Positions 1 through 9,712 of a stretch of DNA of 64,000 nt are shown one piece after another; within the stretch, counting starts at the first letter, position 1, and every line of letters begins with the position of its first letter. The position numbers were made by a program, and so were the translations under genes. The notes beneath the pieces are model-generated. The model was not told the origin of the DNA. It worked only from the letters and a program-made list of their open reading frames with translations, and did not search any database. The stretch is from positions 2,898,533 through 2,962,532 of the forward strand of contig NC_048542.1 of NCBI RefSeq assembly GCF_902806685.2, written 5' to 3'. The stretch is from Maniola hyperantus (Eukaryota; Arthropoda; Insecta; Lepidoptera; Nymphalidae).

Positions 1-154
1 CATCAAAGTACAGCTCAAATCGCTTTGGGTTGAGATACCTGAAATTTGGATTGTTGGTTACTATTACAACATAGATCCTCACTAACAAAGGATTTTCATA
101 TATTTCCATTTCCACACAAGCAAAGCCATGGCAGGACAGTTAGTTATGGATTAT
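1..154. other. Unassigned left edge, probably DPM1 intron
   Basis: I see no exon, RNA gene or repeat I can name here. The next host exon on the right is the last exon of DPM1, which needs an upstream donor, so this stretch is inferred to be DPM1 intron sequence. The preceding DPM1 exon is not visible in it. Confidence 0.4.
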
Positions 155-1809
155 TTATTATTATTATTATATATCATTTGCTCTCACGCCCGTGTACAAA
201 ATAGATACATATAAAAGCCAAAAAAGTTTATAATATACTTACATACATAAAAATAAATAAACCTACATAAACATTACATACATACATATTTGTACCGGGC
301 GGAGGGTTACACCCCGGCAGGGGAGACCAAACGGCCGGGGGTCAGGGCGACAGGTGAAGAAATCGGCGGACTATCCTAGCCGAGTCCAGCAAGACCGCTT
401 TTTGCATCCTGGCTGCGAGCGAACTGCCACGGAACCCCAGTCGCCTCAGATGTTGAGCGAGGCTGACTGGGATCAACCCATTCGCAGATATGACGATTGG
501 GATGATTTCAGTGGACTCCACATGCCACATGTCGGAAACCTCGTGAGCCAGATCGAGATACTTGCGCTTTTTCTCCGTCTCAGCTCTCACGAGGTTCTCG
601 TCATACGGAATGGTGATGTCCACCAAAAACACCCTCGACTGTGCCCGGTCCACCACCACGATGTCAGGCTTATTCGCTAGAATAGTCCTGTCCGTGATGA
701 TGGACCGGTCCCAATAGAGCCGGACTCCGTCGCGCTCGAGTACCGGCACCGGTATGTACTTGTAATACGGCAGCCTCTCATCCAGGAGACCGTACTTCAG
801 AGCAAGCTCTTGGTGAAGGATTTTGGCTGCTTGGTTGTGTCTGTGCAGATACTCAGTGTTGGCAAGCGCTGAGCATCCCGAAAGCACATGTCTGAGTGAC
901 TCGCCGGGATGGCGACAAGCTCGACAGATGTCGTGAGTGCCATCCTTCAGAATGTACTTTCGGTAGTTCCGCGTCTTGACCACCTGATCTTGTATCGCAC
1001 AGACAAAACCCTCGGTTTCCCCGAAGAGGTCACCAAAGCGCAACCACTGCACGGACGCTTTTTTATCTACGTGTGGCTCATTAAGAGCTTTAAAAAAGCG
1101 TCCGTGCAGCTCCTTCTCCCTCCATACGGCCTCCCGGTCAGAGGTGCTAAGTACCACCGGTTTCTGCCACTCGGTTTGGGCTAAGGATAGTGGGGTGAGT
1201 CCTTTATCACATTCTATGACCTCTCTATGCATGGGGGACCCCCTCATCGTCTCAAAGTAGGTTCTGAGGTTGGCTATCTCCCGGTTATGCATGGTCTTGA
1301 CGCTCAATACGCCTCGACCACCACACTTCCGGGGGATATACAACCTCATCACAGACGATTTTGGGTGGTGCATGCGATAAAGAGTCATAGTTGTGCGGAC
1401 TTTTCTGTCCAGGGCGTCAAGTTCGGTCTGAGTCCATCTGAGCACGCCAAAGGTGTACATGAGAACGGGCATGACCCAGCCGTTATAAGCTCGGATTTTA
1501 TTGGCGCCTGACAAATAACTTTTACAGATTTTTGTCAGACGGCCAAAAAAGGCCTCGCAAACAGACTGTTTCACGTCCGTCTCTTTTACCCCTAGCGACT
1601 GTGACATGCCCAGATACCGGTATGACTCAGCTTCAGAGAGGGTTCTGATGGTGGACGGCTCGAGACTCATCTCAGCCGAATGAGTTACCTGTCCCCTTTC
1701 CACATGCATGACCGCACACTTGTCCAGCCCAAGCTCCATCCTGATGGAATTGCTGAAGTCAGTAGTGACATTCAGCAGCTCCTGCAGGCTATTATTATTA
1801 TTATTATTT
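155..1809 (-). mobile_element. Dong/R4-like LINE, 5'-truncated, inside a TTA repeat
   Basis: A 3'-terminal non-LTR retrotransposon fragment on the minus strand. It is bounded at low coordinates by TTA repeats (155-170) and at high coordinates by more TTA repeats (about 1790-1809), with element sequence in between. Dong of Bombyx is known to insert into TAA repeats, so the flanks fit target-specific insertion. The open frame starts at the truncation point inside the reverse-transcriptase thumb. The copy probably sits in the last intron of DPM1. Confidence 0.8.
342..1789 (-). CDS. C-terminal part of Dong/R4-clade ORF (RT end plus restriction-like endonuclease)
   Basis: The frame is open from the truncation junction near 1789 to a stop at 342. 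The first methionine is at 1739, but the frame continues upstream of it with RT-like residues (FSNSIRMELGLDKCA), so the methionine is not the true start. Near the C-terminus is a CX2CX8HX4C cluster (CRACRHPGESLRHVLSGC). It is followed by a restriction-like endonuclease core, KPDIVVVD then VFLVDITIP, as in R2/R4/Dong-type elements that nick DNA with a PD-(D/E)XK enzyme instead of an AP endonuclease. The catalytic RT motifs are missing because of truncation, so this copy cannot be autonomous. No frameshift is visible in about 480 codons, suggesting a fairly recent insertion. The assignment to Dong/R4 rests on these motifs and the TAA flanks, not on a search. Confidence 0.82.
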
Positions 1810-2066
1810 AATTAGAATGGGCATAAAGCCCAATTACACTAATTAAATTACTAACTAGCATAAATATACTTACAAAAAAATTGAAATTGAATTAAGTTAA
1901 AATTACAATTAATAATAAATTTGTCATATCAAAAAGCAAAATTATAAATTTTCACTGAAGTGCAGGATTAGACCCATGACGCATGGATATACAAGAAAGT
2001 CAAATCTTATTTTTTTTTAATCAACAATTATTTAGTTTTACTCTGATGTAAATTTTTATTTTTCAG

Positions 2067-2202
2067 AGCGAGGCAACTAGACTACACAATAGGCGAAGTA
2101 CCAATAACTTTTGTTGATCGCGTATACGGAGAGTCAAAACTTGGTGGATCCGAAATCTTTCAATTTGCCAAAGCATTATTGTACTTATTTGCTACCACAT
2201 AA
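2067..2202 (+). CDS. DPM1: Dolichol-phosphate mannosyltransferase subunit 1, last exon
   Basis: DPM1 transfers mannose from GDP-mannose to dolichol phosphate on the cytosolic face of the ER, supplying N-glycan, GPI-anchor and O-mannose synthesis. Only the terminal coding exon is in the window. It follows a TTTTTCAG acceptor and begins with one base that completes an arginine codon. The frame then reads ARQLDYTIGEVPITF, VDRVYGESKLGGSEI, FQFAKALLYLFATT and stops at 2200-2202. The YTIGEVPI, FVDRVYGESKLGG and terminal LFATT motifs match the extreme C-terminus of animal DPM1. The upstream exon is outside the window or hidden left of the Dong fragment. A possible AATAAA signal lies at 2803-2808, rather far downstream. 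Confidence 0.93.
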
Positions 2203-3441
2203 AGTATAATATTTTATGTTGAAATGTATTACTAATTCAACCTTGTAGTTAACTATAAAAGCAAAGTGGTTGTGTCTGTAAATTGGGCGCAAAAATTTGT
2301 ACAGTACGCGGCCGAAATTGATGAACATCGGCATTTAGAATGACATTTCAGGTTTGTTGAGCGTTGTCTCTGTCACTCATACCCACATGACGTTTTGTCG
2401 GTCTCAACGACCGAGACAGTGCTCTACAAATATGCTATCTCCTAAAGATCGATGTCCATCACTTTTGGCCGTGTACTGTAGAGGGACTTTACTAAGCAAT
2501 GATGTAATTTTTTTGTAGCAAGAACAAACAATAATAATATATAATAATATGATATAACGTCATTGAAAATTTAATAAGAGCTTATTTATTTCTCATAATA
2601 GGGATGTAAAAGGGAATAAATAGAACAATAATATTTTTTAATAGGTATTCATGTTTGTTGATCGACAATAATGCAAAATGCGCTGAAAATCGCGAGTTAC
2701 AGCTACCTAGGTAGGCTAAGAAATAATTATTATATAAGTAATAAGTATAATATTGAAGTATGTGTATAAAGCGTAAACGGAATATTTTCTGTATATTGGT
2801 TAAATAAACGTTAAGTACAAATACTTGTTTTCTTGTTTGTTTAAAAGGCGGTTTACACCATTGGAACCAACCACCACCAGAGCCCAGAGGTCACCTTGGT
2901 TGCATCAACCAAATTGGAAAACAGTCTACACGGTAGTGTGGTTGAACCAATTTGTCAGTGCTAAAGCTACTACGAGTAGAGTTATAACCTACACTACATT
3001 TCGAAACATTGTACAAAATCTTTCAGTATTTCAAAAAATTGGCAATAAGTAATGTGCTAACATCTTTAAGTTTTTGTGAGGAAGAAAATGTTCTCCAACA
3101 GCGCCCCCCTGTCAATGTCATTCAAGTGCCAAGAGAGCCTTGTCGCACTGTTGTCTGTATTTGCTTTTAGTAGCGAGGGATGCGCTCACGACCAAGGTGG
3201 TTGTTGAACTTGAAAGTCGCTCAGATGACCAACCTAAAAATGGTTGATTTTATAATATCAAACTCAAGCAAGGTGACCTCTTTTAACAAACAACTGTTCC
3301 CAAAATCAAGACTTTATTAATTTCAATGTTTAAATATAAAAAATTGAAATTTATATGAAACATCTTAAACATTTAAGAATGAATCCTAAATCGAATTATA
3401 TAAAAACGATAAAATCGTTTGAAGGTAGGTAACTTGTAACA
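2203..3441. other. DPM1 3' flank and intergenic DNA
   Basis: Contains the DPM1 3' UTR of unknown length, one TA-flanked MITE (2300-2480) and an AATAAA at 2803-2808. A weak inverted repeat lies at about 2833-3295, with ends resembling GTTTGTTTAAAAGG. The 75-codon frame at 2825-3052 has no recognisable features. No other gene is seen. Confidence 0.5.
2300..2480. mobile_element. Palindromic MITE, family 1 copy a
   Basis: Ends are near-perfect inverted repeats about 30 bp long: TACAGTACGCGGCCGAAA on the left and the complement of TTTTGGCCGTGTACTGTA on the right, bounded by TA. A second inner inverted repeat contains GTTGTCTCTGTC and GACCGAGACAG. Related copies lie at 24823-24964 and 28335-28518. 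TA ends suggest Tc1/mariner-type mobilisation. Confidence 0.7.
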
Positions 3442-3611
3442 TGTTAGAATAAATACTTCTTCGTAGGTATTAGGTTTATTTATAAGCTCAATAATAAATG
3501 TCATTCTCTTTTGTTTGCTGTTCACATCAACATGTCAACTAAATAAAAACTGACGAAGAATATCCTTACGTATTTTCTTTTAACAATTGGTAGTTGAATC
3601 AACTACCAACA
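3442..3611 (+). repeat. 5' LTR of copia-type element
   Basis: TGTTAGAATAAA at the start and CTACCAACA at the end. A palindrome sits at the 3' edge, TGGTAGTTGA facing TCAACTACCA. It is identical to the 3' LTR at 7655-7824. Confidence 0.95.
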
Positions 3612-3622
3612 GGTTATGGGTC
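3612..3622 (+). promoter_or_regulatory. Primer-binding site of the copia-type element
   Basis: GGTTATGGG directly abuts the 5' LTR. It complements the anticodon region of initiator methionine tRNA, the internal half-tRNA primer site known from Drosophila copia. Confidence 0.75.
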
Positions 3623-3652
3623 ATAGCATAGCATACAGTATCTAAGGAAATC

Positions 3653-6600
3653 GTGATGGAAACGAGAGATGTTGAGAGATCGCAAAGTTCCCATATGTCA
3701 GGTCTTCCAAGTATGGAAAAATTGGACGGTAGTACGAATTATGGAACATGGAAGTTCCAAATGGAACTACATCTAATTCATGAAGACCTTTGGGAATACA
3801 CAGCGACAACACCAAGTGCTACCGATGTACAAGGTATTAAAAAGGATCAGAAGGCTAGAGCAAAAATCTGCTTAACGCTAAAACCACACTGTTTAATTCA
3901 CGTTCGTCAATCAAAAACGGCAAAGGAGTGCTGGGATGCCTTGTGCTCAACTTTCGAAGATCGAGGCGTAAATAATCGGTGCTATTTACTGGGCAAACTG
4001 GTTAGTCAGAAACTCAGTATGTACGAATCTTCACAAAAATATGTAACTGAGATCATGAGTATCGCTCAAAAACTGAATGATATAGGAAAAGAGCTGGACG
4101 ACGAGTTGTTAGCAGCGCTCATGTTACAAGGTTTAGGAGAAAAATACGCACCTCTACGAATGGCAATGGAAAACAGTAATATAGTACTAACTACTGATTA
4201 CGTAAAAATGAAGCTTCTACAATTGGAGAAGAAGGAGCAAGGCGACAATGAGGAGCCGTCTACGAGTGCCTTAGTTTCTACGAAAACCAATTTTTCGAAA
4301 AACAGAAACAAACAACAACAGAAAATACTGAAATGTTTCATTTGTAAAGGACACCACAAAGCAATAAATTGTCCATCTAACCCATCGAAGAAGAAGACGA
4401 ACAATAATGGTCATCAAGTCAATTTCACTGCATTATCTACTACAGAGAGTTCATGCAAAGGAGAGTGGATCCTTGATTCGGGCGCGTCATCTCACATGAC
4501 TTGTCGCAAGGATTGGTTTAGAAACTATGTAGAGCTAGAGAAGCCTGTACAAGTTACATGCGCGAACGGGAGTAGAATAAATGGAGAAGGTCGTGGTGAT
4601 GTATGTTCGACTAGAGAGTTAGAGTTTACGGTGAGTGAAGCTTTGTATGTACCCGATTTAACTGTGAACTTATTGAGTGTAAGTACGTTAGTTAATCGAG
4701 GTATTGTAGTAGTATTTTCAAAGAGAGGTTGTGAGATGTATGCAGAGAATGATTGTGAGATAAAAGGTTCTGGGAAAAAGATGTGCGAGGAAGAGAGAGG
4801 GATCTATAAATTTAGATCAAAACCTTGTACATATAACTCGTATGTTTCAGCTTTGAACACAATTGCTGATAATAGTTTTAGATTATGGCATCGGAGACTC
4901 GGTCATCTAAGTTTCAACTATATGAAGATATTGAGAGACGAAATGGCTGAAGGTATTAACTTTAAGGATGCCGAAGAAGTACAATGCGTTTCGTGTCTGA
5001 AAGGTAAGCAGACTAAGCTACCTTTTCCAAAGAAGAAGGCGAAGCGAGCTACTGAAATTCTTGAGTTAGTACATAGTGATGTTTGTGGACCTATAGAAAC
5101 TCCGTCATTCTCAGGCAAACGATATTTTATTACTTTTATTGATGATAAAACAAGAAAAACCTTCGTTTATTTTTTAAGAGAAAAAAGTGAAGTTTTTTCT
5201 GTCTTGGTTGAGTTTAAGATTTTAGCTGAATCACAAACTGGCAGAAAGCTTAAAATTATTAGAACCGACAACGGGACCGAGTATGTCAATAAAAGAGTTA
5301 GTGAGTTTTTAAAACAAAATGGTATTGTTCATCAGCTAACTGTGGACTATACACCAGCTCAAAATGGAGTGAGCGAGGGAGCCAATCGAACGATTGTGGA
5401 ACGAGCAAGAAGTATGCTTGCTGAAGCAAACTTACCAAAAGTGTATTGGGCGGAAGCTGTTCAAACGTCTGTTTTTCTGAAAAACAGATCACCTACACTG
5501 GCGGTTAAAGGAAAGACTCCAGAAGAAGCCTGGACTGGAAGGAAAATAAATTTGAGTTTTCTGCGTATTTTTGGGAGCAAAGCATACATGCACATTCCAG
5601 ATGAAAAGAGGAAAAAGCTTGATCCGAAAAGTTTGGAGCTAGTTTTTGTAGGTTACTTCGAAACAACAAAGGGTTATCGTTTATTAGACCCGAAAACTCA
5701 TAAGGTATACAAATCTAGAGATGTTGTATTCTTCGAAAACTCTAAAGATATCGACACATCTAAAAATGAGGAGAGAGTAGTTGAGGAAGTAATAATACCT
5801 CTAGGGAATATAGAAGAACCGGATGTGCAAGATATACCCACAATACCAGAAATACCAATTAGTTCAGAAGAAGTTATTCAGATGGAGAATGATATAGAGA
5901 CGAGAGAAGAACCTGGATCTGGGGTTATAGAGAGTAATCCAGAAACAGAAATGGAGAACGTTGATGAAGGTAGGAGATATCCTTTAAGAGAACGTACACC
6001 TACAGTGTTCAAAGATTGTATTCTATATCATACAGTAGCAGTAGCTAGAGATGAGCCACTGACTATAGAAGAAGCCTTGTCTAGAGAAGACAGTCACATG
6101 TGGAGAGCTGCAATTCAGGAGGAGTTGAAGGCTTTAAAAAAGAATAACACGTGGACTTTGGTGAAGCCACCTGAGAGAAAATGCAACATAGTAGATTCTA
6201 AATGGTTATTTAGAATTAAAGAAGAGGCGGGAGGAAAAAGATATAAAGCTCGCTTAGTTGCAAGAGGCTTCAGTCAGAGAAGAGGCATTGATTACTTCGA
6301 AACTTTTGCGCCCGTGGTCAGGCACAGTTCGTTAAGGTTACTAATAGCTTTGACAGCTAAACTAGGACTTCATATAGATCAAATGGATGTGAAAACGGCG
6401 TTCTTAAATGGACATCTTGAAGAGGAAGTATATATGAACCAACCTAAAGGCTTTGAAGAGCAAGGAGATTACATCTGTCGTCTGAACAGGGCATTATATG
6501 GTTTAAAGCAAGCTCCTAGAGCATGGAACAAAAGACTCAATGAGACGTTAGAAAAACTTGGCTTTCATAGATCCAAAAATGAATCATGTGTTTATTACAG

Positions 6601-7585
6601 AGGTGACAAGCAAAAAATTATCATACTTGCAGTGTATGTAGATGACATACTTATTTTTTGGAATGAAGAGCAAGAAATGAAGAAGGTTAAAGAAGAGCTA
6701 ACGTTGAATTTCGAAATGAAAGATTTGGGAAGCGCTAAACTTATGCTTGGAATTAACATAACACAGGAGAAAGATGGGATAAGTCTTGACCAAGAAGATT
6801 ACATAGGCAAGTTATTACATGCATATGGAATGGAAGCTGCTAAACCAGTGACCACACCTTCGGTTCAAGGGCAGAGGTTAGAGAAACCTGGACCCGATCA
6901 TGTATCACCTAATGTACCTTATCAAGCATTAATTGGCTCACTTTTGTATGTTGCCGTGTGCACGAGGCCAGACATAGCACATACAGTGAATAGTCTGAGT
7001 CAGTTTAACGAGTGTTATGATGATTGCCATTGGATAGCATTGAAAAGAGTTCTCCGATATCTAAAAGGAACCAAATCGTTAAAACTTAAGTACTCTAGAG
7101 AAGCAGTACAGAGAGAATGGATTGTGGGATACGCAGATGCCGACCACGCCGGAGACCGAGATCGCAGGTCATACTCGGGATCAGTTTTTCTGTGCCAAGG
7201 AGGAGCTATATGCTGGAATAGTCAGAAGCAGAAAACAATAGCATTATCTACTGCAGAGGCAGAGTATGTGTCATTGTCGGAGGCTGCTAAAGAGGCTGTA
7301 TTTCTTCGACGGTTCATGGCTGAACTAACACGGAAACCTTGTGAAGCGATAACTCTATACACTGATAGTCAGTCAGCTATGGCTATCGCACAAAACCCTG
7401 TACATCATCAACGTACTAAGCATATAGATGTACGATATCAGTTTATTCGAGAAGCAATAGAAAATGGTGAGATTTCTCTGATATATAAAGAAACCTCACG
7501 TATGGTTGCAGATGTGTTAACGAAAGGATTGATGAGAGGTAAATTTGAATGGTGTGTAAGAGGAATGGGATTAGATGATGCATGA
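3653..7585 (+). CDS. Copia-type Gag-Pol polyprotein, 1310 aa, intact
   Basis: A single frame encodes all domains in Pseudoviridae order. Gag covers roughly residues 1-245 and ends with a CX2CX4HX4C zinc knuckle (CFICKGHHKAINCP). The aspartic protease carries WILDSGASSHMT. A GAG-pre-integrase HHCC region (LWHRRLGHL then CVSCLKGKQ) follows. The integrase core has HSDVCGP, RTDNGTEY and a glutamate in QNGVSEGANRT; these are the DDE residues, the last motif slightly unlike the usual QNGVAER. Reverse transcriptase shows KARLVARGFSQ, QMDVKTAFLNG and the YVDD catalytic box. RNase H shows YADADHAGD, STAEAEY and TDSQSA. The length is typical for copia elements, with no stop or frameshift. Gag and Pol share one frame, so Gag excess would need splicing or processing, as known for copia. 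Its protein products are predicted complete; whether it is expressed cannot be seen. Confidence 0.95.
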   Translation: MMETRDVERSQSSHMSGLPSMEKLDGSTNYGTWKFQMELHLIHEDLWEYTATTPSATDVQGIKKDQKARAKICLTLKPHCLIHVRQSKTAKECWDALCSTFEDRGVNNRCYLLGKLVSQKLSMYESSQKYVTEIMSIAQKLNDIGKELDDELLAALMLQGLGEKYAPLRMAMENSNIVLTTDYVKMKLLQLEKKEQGDNEEPSTSALVSTKTNFSKNRNKQQQKILKCFICKGHHKAINCPSNPSKKKTNNNGHQVNFTALSTTESSCKGEWILDSGASSHMTCRKDWFRNYVELEKPVQVTCANGSRINGEGRGDVCSTRELEFTVSEALYVPDLTVNLLSVSTLVNRGIVVVFSKRGCEMYAENDCEIKGSGKKMCEEERGIYKFRSKPCTYNSYVSALNTIADNSFRLWHRRLGHLSFNYMKILRDEMAEGINFKDAEEVQCVSCLKGKQTKLPFPKKKAKRATEILELVHSDVCGPIETPSFSGKRYFITFIDDKTRKTFVYFLREKSEVFSVLVEFKILAESQTGRKLKIIRTDNGTEYVNKRVSEFLKQNGIVHQLTVDYTPAQNGVSEGANRTIVERARSMLAEANLPKVYWAEAVQTSVFLKNRSPTLAVKGKTPEEAWTGRKINLSFLRIFGSKAYMHIPDEKRKKLDPKSLELVFVGYFETTKGYRLLDPKTHKVYKSRDVVFFENSKDIDTSKNEERVVEEVIIPLGNIEEPDVQDIPTIPEIPISSEEVIQMENDIETREEPGSGVIESNPETEMENVDEGRRYPLRERTPTVFKDCILYHTVAVARDEPLTIEEALSREDSHMWRAAIQEELKALKKNNTWTLVKPPERKCNIVDSKWLFRIKEEAGGKRYKARLVARGFSQRRGIDYFETFAPVVRHSSLRLLIALTAKLGLHIDQMDVKTAFLNGHLEEEVYMNQPKGFEEQGDYICRLNRALYGLKQAPRAWNKRLNETLEKLGFHRSKNESCVYYRGDKQKIIILAVYVDDILIFWNEEQEMKKVKEELTLNFEMKDLGSAKLMLGINITQEKDGISLDQEDYIGKLLHAYGMEAAKPVTTPSVQGQRLEKPGPDHVSPNVPYQALIGSLLYVAVCTRPDIAHTVNSLSQFNECYDDCHWIALKRVLRYLKGTKSLKLKYSREAVQREWIVGYADADHAGDRDRRSYSGSVFLCQGGAICWNSQKQKTIALSTAEAEYVSLSEAAKEAVFLRRFMAELTRKPCEAITLYTDSQSAMAIAQNPVHHQRTKHIDVRYQFIREAIENGEISLIYKETSRMVADVLTKGLMRGKFEWCVRGMGLDDA

Positions 7586-7645
7586 GTATAGAGTGCAAAT
7601 GTGTGATAGTAAATTAGAATGAGTAAGTGACGAGCTTATGAATAT

Positions 7646-7654
7646 AAGGAGGAG
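7646..7654 (+). promoter_or_regulatory. Polypurine tract of the copia-type element
   Basis: AAGGAGGAG lies immediately before the 3' LTR, the expected position for plus-strand priming. Confidence 0.75.
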
Positions 7655-7824
7655 TGTTAGAATAAATACTTCTTCGTAGGTATTAGGTTTATTTATAAGC
7701 TCAATAATAAATGTCATTCTCTTTTGTTTGCTGTTCACATCAACATGTCAACTAAATAAAAACTGACGAAGAATATCCTTACGTATTTTCTTTTAACAAT
7801 TGGTAGTTGAATCAACTACCAACA
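7655..7824 (+). repeat. 3' LTR of copia-type element
   Basis: Identical in all 170 positions to the 5' LTR. It is followed by the TAACA target duplication at 7825-7829. Confidence 0.95.
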
Positions 7825-8131
7825 TAACAGCATGGTAACAGCACTAGCATTTTTTTTCTTATTCGTTCGTGATTGCTGCAGAGTTGCAATGTACTCTGTG
7901 GTTGCTTAATTTCATTCATTCCAAAGAGTATATAAGAAAAAGGGCGGGAAACTTCGTACTTGGCGGACGTGAATTTTTCGTGCTTTGATTTTATTAATTT
8001 GTAATTTCAATTTGGAAAAGGATTGGTGTTGTTTTATAGTGTTAATATTGTAGTTTTAGTGACATTTTCATAGTAGTTAGCTGTATATATAGGTAAGTTT
8101 TTAAATTTAGTATAGTTTTCATTTCAAACTT

Positions 8132-9712
8132 ATGGAAACTAGGCCTCCCGATCCCGGGGGGTCTGATCCCCTAGGATCGTTGAATATTACATCTAAAATG
8201 GACGTATTAATTGCGGCAGTTGAGTCGTCAATGGACACTGACGTTTCCGTTGTGTCCAATGCCGACCAACCGTTAAAAAGAAAAATATTTTCACGCATTT
8301 GTATGACCTGTAACAAAAGAAAAAGGAAAACAAAAGGTCGAGATGGAAGAGAAAGGTACAGGTGTGAATGCAAGTGTGAACCTGACAATAATAAAGTTCA
8401 GAATACCCCTTACCCAAATCCACAAACTGAATCCACAAATCCCACCGATAATAGTAATCAATCTTCATTGCCAAAGCGTGTGCCAATTGGTCGTGCTTAT
8501 TATCAACAATCCGACAATGCCCCATATGTAATACATGTACAAAAAGAAATTGAAAAAACTGATAGCTCAACAACTCTACACCCAATAACTTTTGGTAGAT
8601 TTTTAAAAAACAACAAATTTAGTGGTGTTGTGAACGGAAGCGTAAAACGTGTAGGTAGAAATCGCATTAGTATGGCGTTTTCTACCTACTTGGATGCCAA
8701 CAATTTTTTAACAAACCCAATACTTGAACCCGCAAAATACAGGGCGTTTATACCCACATTTAATGTTACTCGCATGGGTGTGGTAAAAGGTGTCCCTAAT
8801 GATTGGTCTGAAGAGGAAGTCTTACTCAATATGAGTGTTCCACTTGGTTGCGGACCAATCATTAAAATCAGGAGGATGAAAAGAAAAATTGTAGTGAATG
8901 ATGTAAACCAATTCATTAACACGGGGACGGTAATAGTTACTTTTGATGGGCAAATACTGCCTACCCGGGTATATATGTGCTACACTGCTTTACCTGTAGA
9001 GTTATATATTTACCCCACTGTGCAATGCTACCAGTGTTGCCGTTTTGGACACGTCAAAAATCAGTGCCGGTCAGTGCCAAAGTGTTATAAATGTAGCCAA
9101 GGGCATTCTGGCGACACTTGTCAGGTAGAGGAAGAGTATTACCGGTGTTGCCTATGCAAAGGTTCCCATCAAGCCATAAATAAAAAATGCTTAGAGCATA
9201 ACAGACAGAGAGCAATAAAAGAAACCATGAGCAAAAGTTGTATTTTGTATATGGAAGCAATTAAAATACATCCACCAGTTTCAAACATGTCATATGCCGA
9301 AGCTTTGGTTTCAACGCCTGTGCCATCCTCTTCATCACAGGATATACATGGTCCCCAAAAATCTAAACTTCCATCTAGTTCAAATTCAGTGCCGAATTTG
9401 TATAAAAAAACAGTCTTTATAAAGCCAAGATCACCCTCAAAGCATAGCAAAGGCTATGACCGCTCTGCCCACTCAGAAATAATAAGAGATCCTGTTTTAC
9501 CTAAACAAAAGTTTAATTTTAATAATAATAGTTCTGAAAATAACATGAACATGGCAGACATTATTAAAATATTAATTCAATTATTATCACAATCAAATAT
9601 AGTTACACCGTCCCACGTTGCCACAGTAATTGAAGCCTTATATCAAATCTCTAATAATAATGGATCACAGAGCCAGAGTGATTCAGTGGAATTGCCTGAG
9701 CCTCAACAGTAG
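8132..9712 (+). CDS. LINE ORF1, Gag-like nucleic-acid-binding protein, 526 aa
   Basis: Intact frame. The N-terminal part has a cysteine cluster beginning CMTCNKRKRK (about residues 55-85), possibly a zinc-binding fold. The middle shows RNA-recognition-like segments (RFLKNNKFSGVVNG, VVKGVPNDWSEEEVL). Three C-terminal zinc knuckles follow: CYQCCRFGHVKNQC, CYKCSQGHSGDTC and CCLCKGSHQAINKKC. In I and jockey-type LINEs such proteins coat element RNA and act in the ribonucleoprotein that is reverse transcribed. It overlaps ORF2 by 53 nt in another frame, which suggests reinitiation or a similar coupling for ORF2. Confidence 0.85.
   Translation: METRPPDPGGSDPLGSLNITSKMDVLIAAVESSMDTDVSVVSNADQPLKRKIFSRICMTCNKRKRKTKGRDGRERYRCECKCEPDNNKVQNTPYPNPQTESTNPTDNSNQSSLPKRVPIGRAYYQQSDNAPYVIHVQKEIEKTDSSTTLHPITFGRFLKNNKFSGVVNGSVKRVGRNRISMAFSTYLDANNFLTNPILEPAKYRAFIPTFNVTRMGVVKGVPNDWSEEEVLLNMSVPLGCGPIIKIRRMKRKIVVNDVNQFINTGTVIVTFDGQILPTRVYMCYTALPVELYIYPTVQCYQCCRFGHVKNQCRSVPKCYKCSQGHSGDTCQVEEEYYRCCLCKGSHQAINKKCLEHNRQRAIKETMSKSCILYMEAIKIHPPVSNMSYAEALVSTPVPSSSSQDIHGPQKSKLPSSSNSVPNLYKKTVFIKPRSPSKHSKGYDRSAHSEIIRDPVLPKQKFNFNNNSSENNMNMADIIKILIQLLSQSNIVTPSHVATVIEALYQISNNNGSQSQSDSVELPEPQQ

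Larger units (their letters stand above)
3437..7829 (+). mobile_element. Complete Ty1/copia LTR retrotransposon with target duplication
   Basis: Two LTRs of 170 bp (3442-3611, 7655-7824) read identical base for base. They start TG, end CA, and are flanked by the 5-bp direct repeat TAACA (3437-3441, 7825-7829). A primer-binding site follows the 5' LTR and a purine tract precedes the 3' LTR. One uninterrupted gag-pol frame fills the inside. Identical LTRs and an intact frame imply a recent insertion. Confidence 0.95.

Noticed and set aside
1..150. Penultimate DPM1 exon
   Set aside because: Neither strand shows the expected family residues preceding RARQ; nothing supportable.
354..1511. Plus-strand frames over the Dong-like fragment
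   Set aside because: Shadows of the minus-strand endonuclease frame, which carries real motifs.
2825..3052. 75-codon open frame after DPM1
   Set aside because: No domain, no splice context, inside a weak inverted repeat; chance frame.
8193..8585. Minus-strand frame of 130 codons over LINE ORF1
   Set aside because: Antisense shadow of ORF1 with low-complexity composition.
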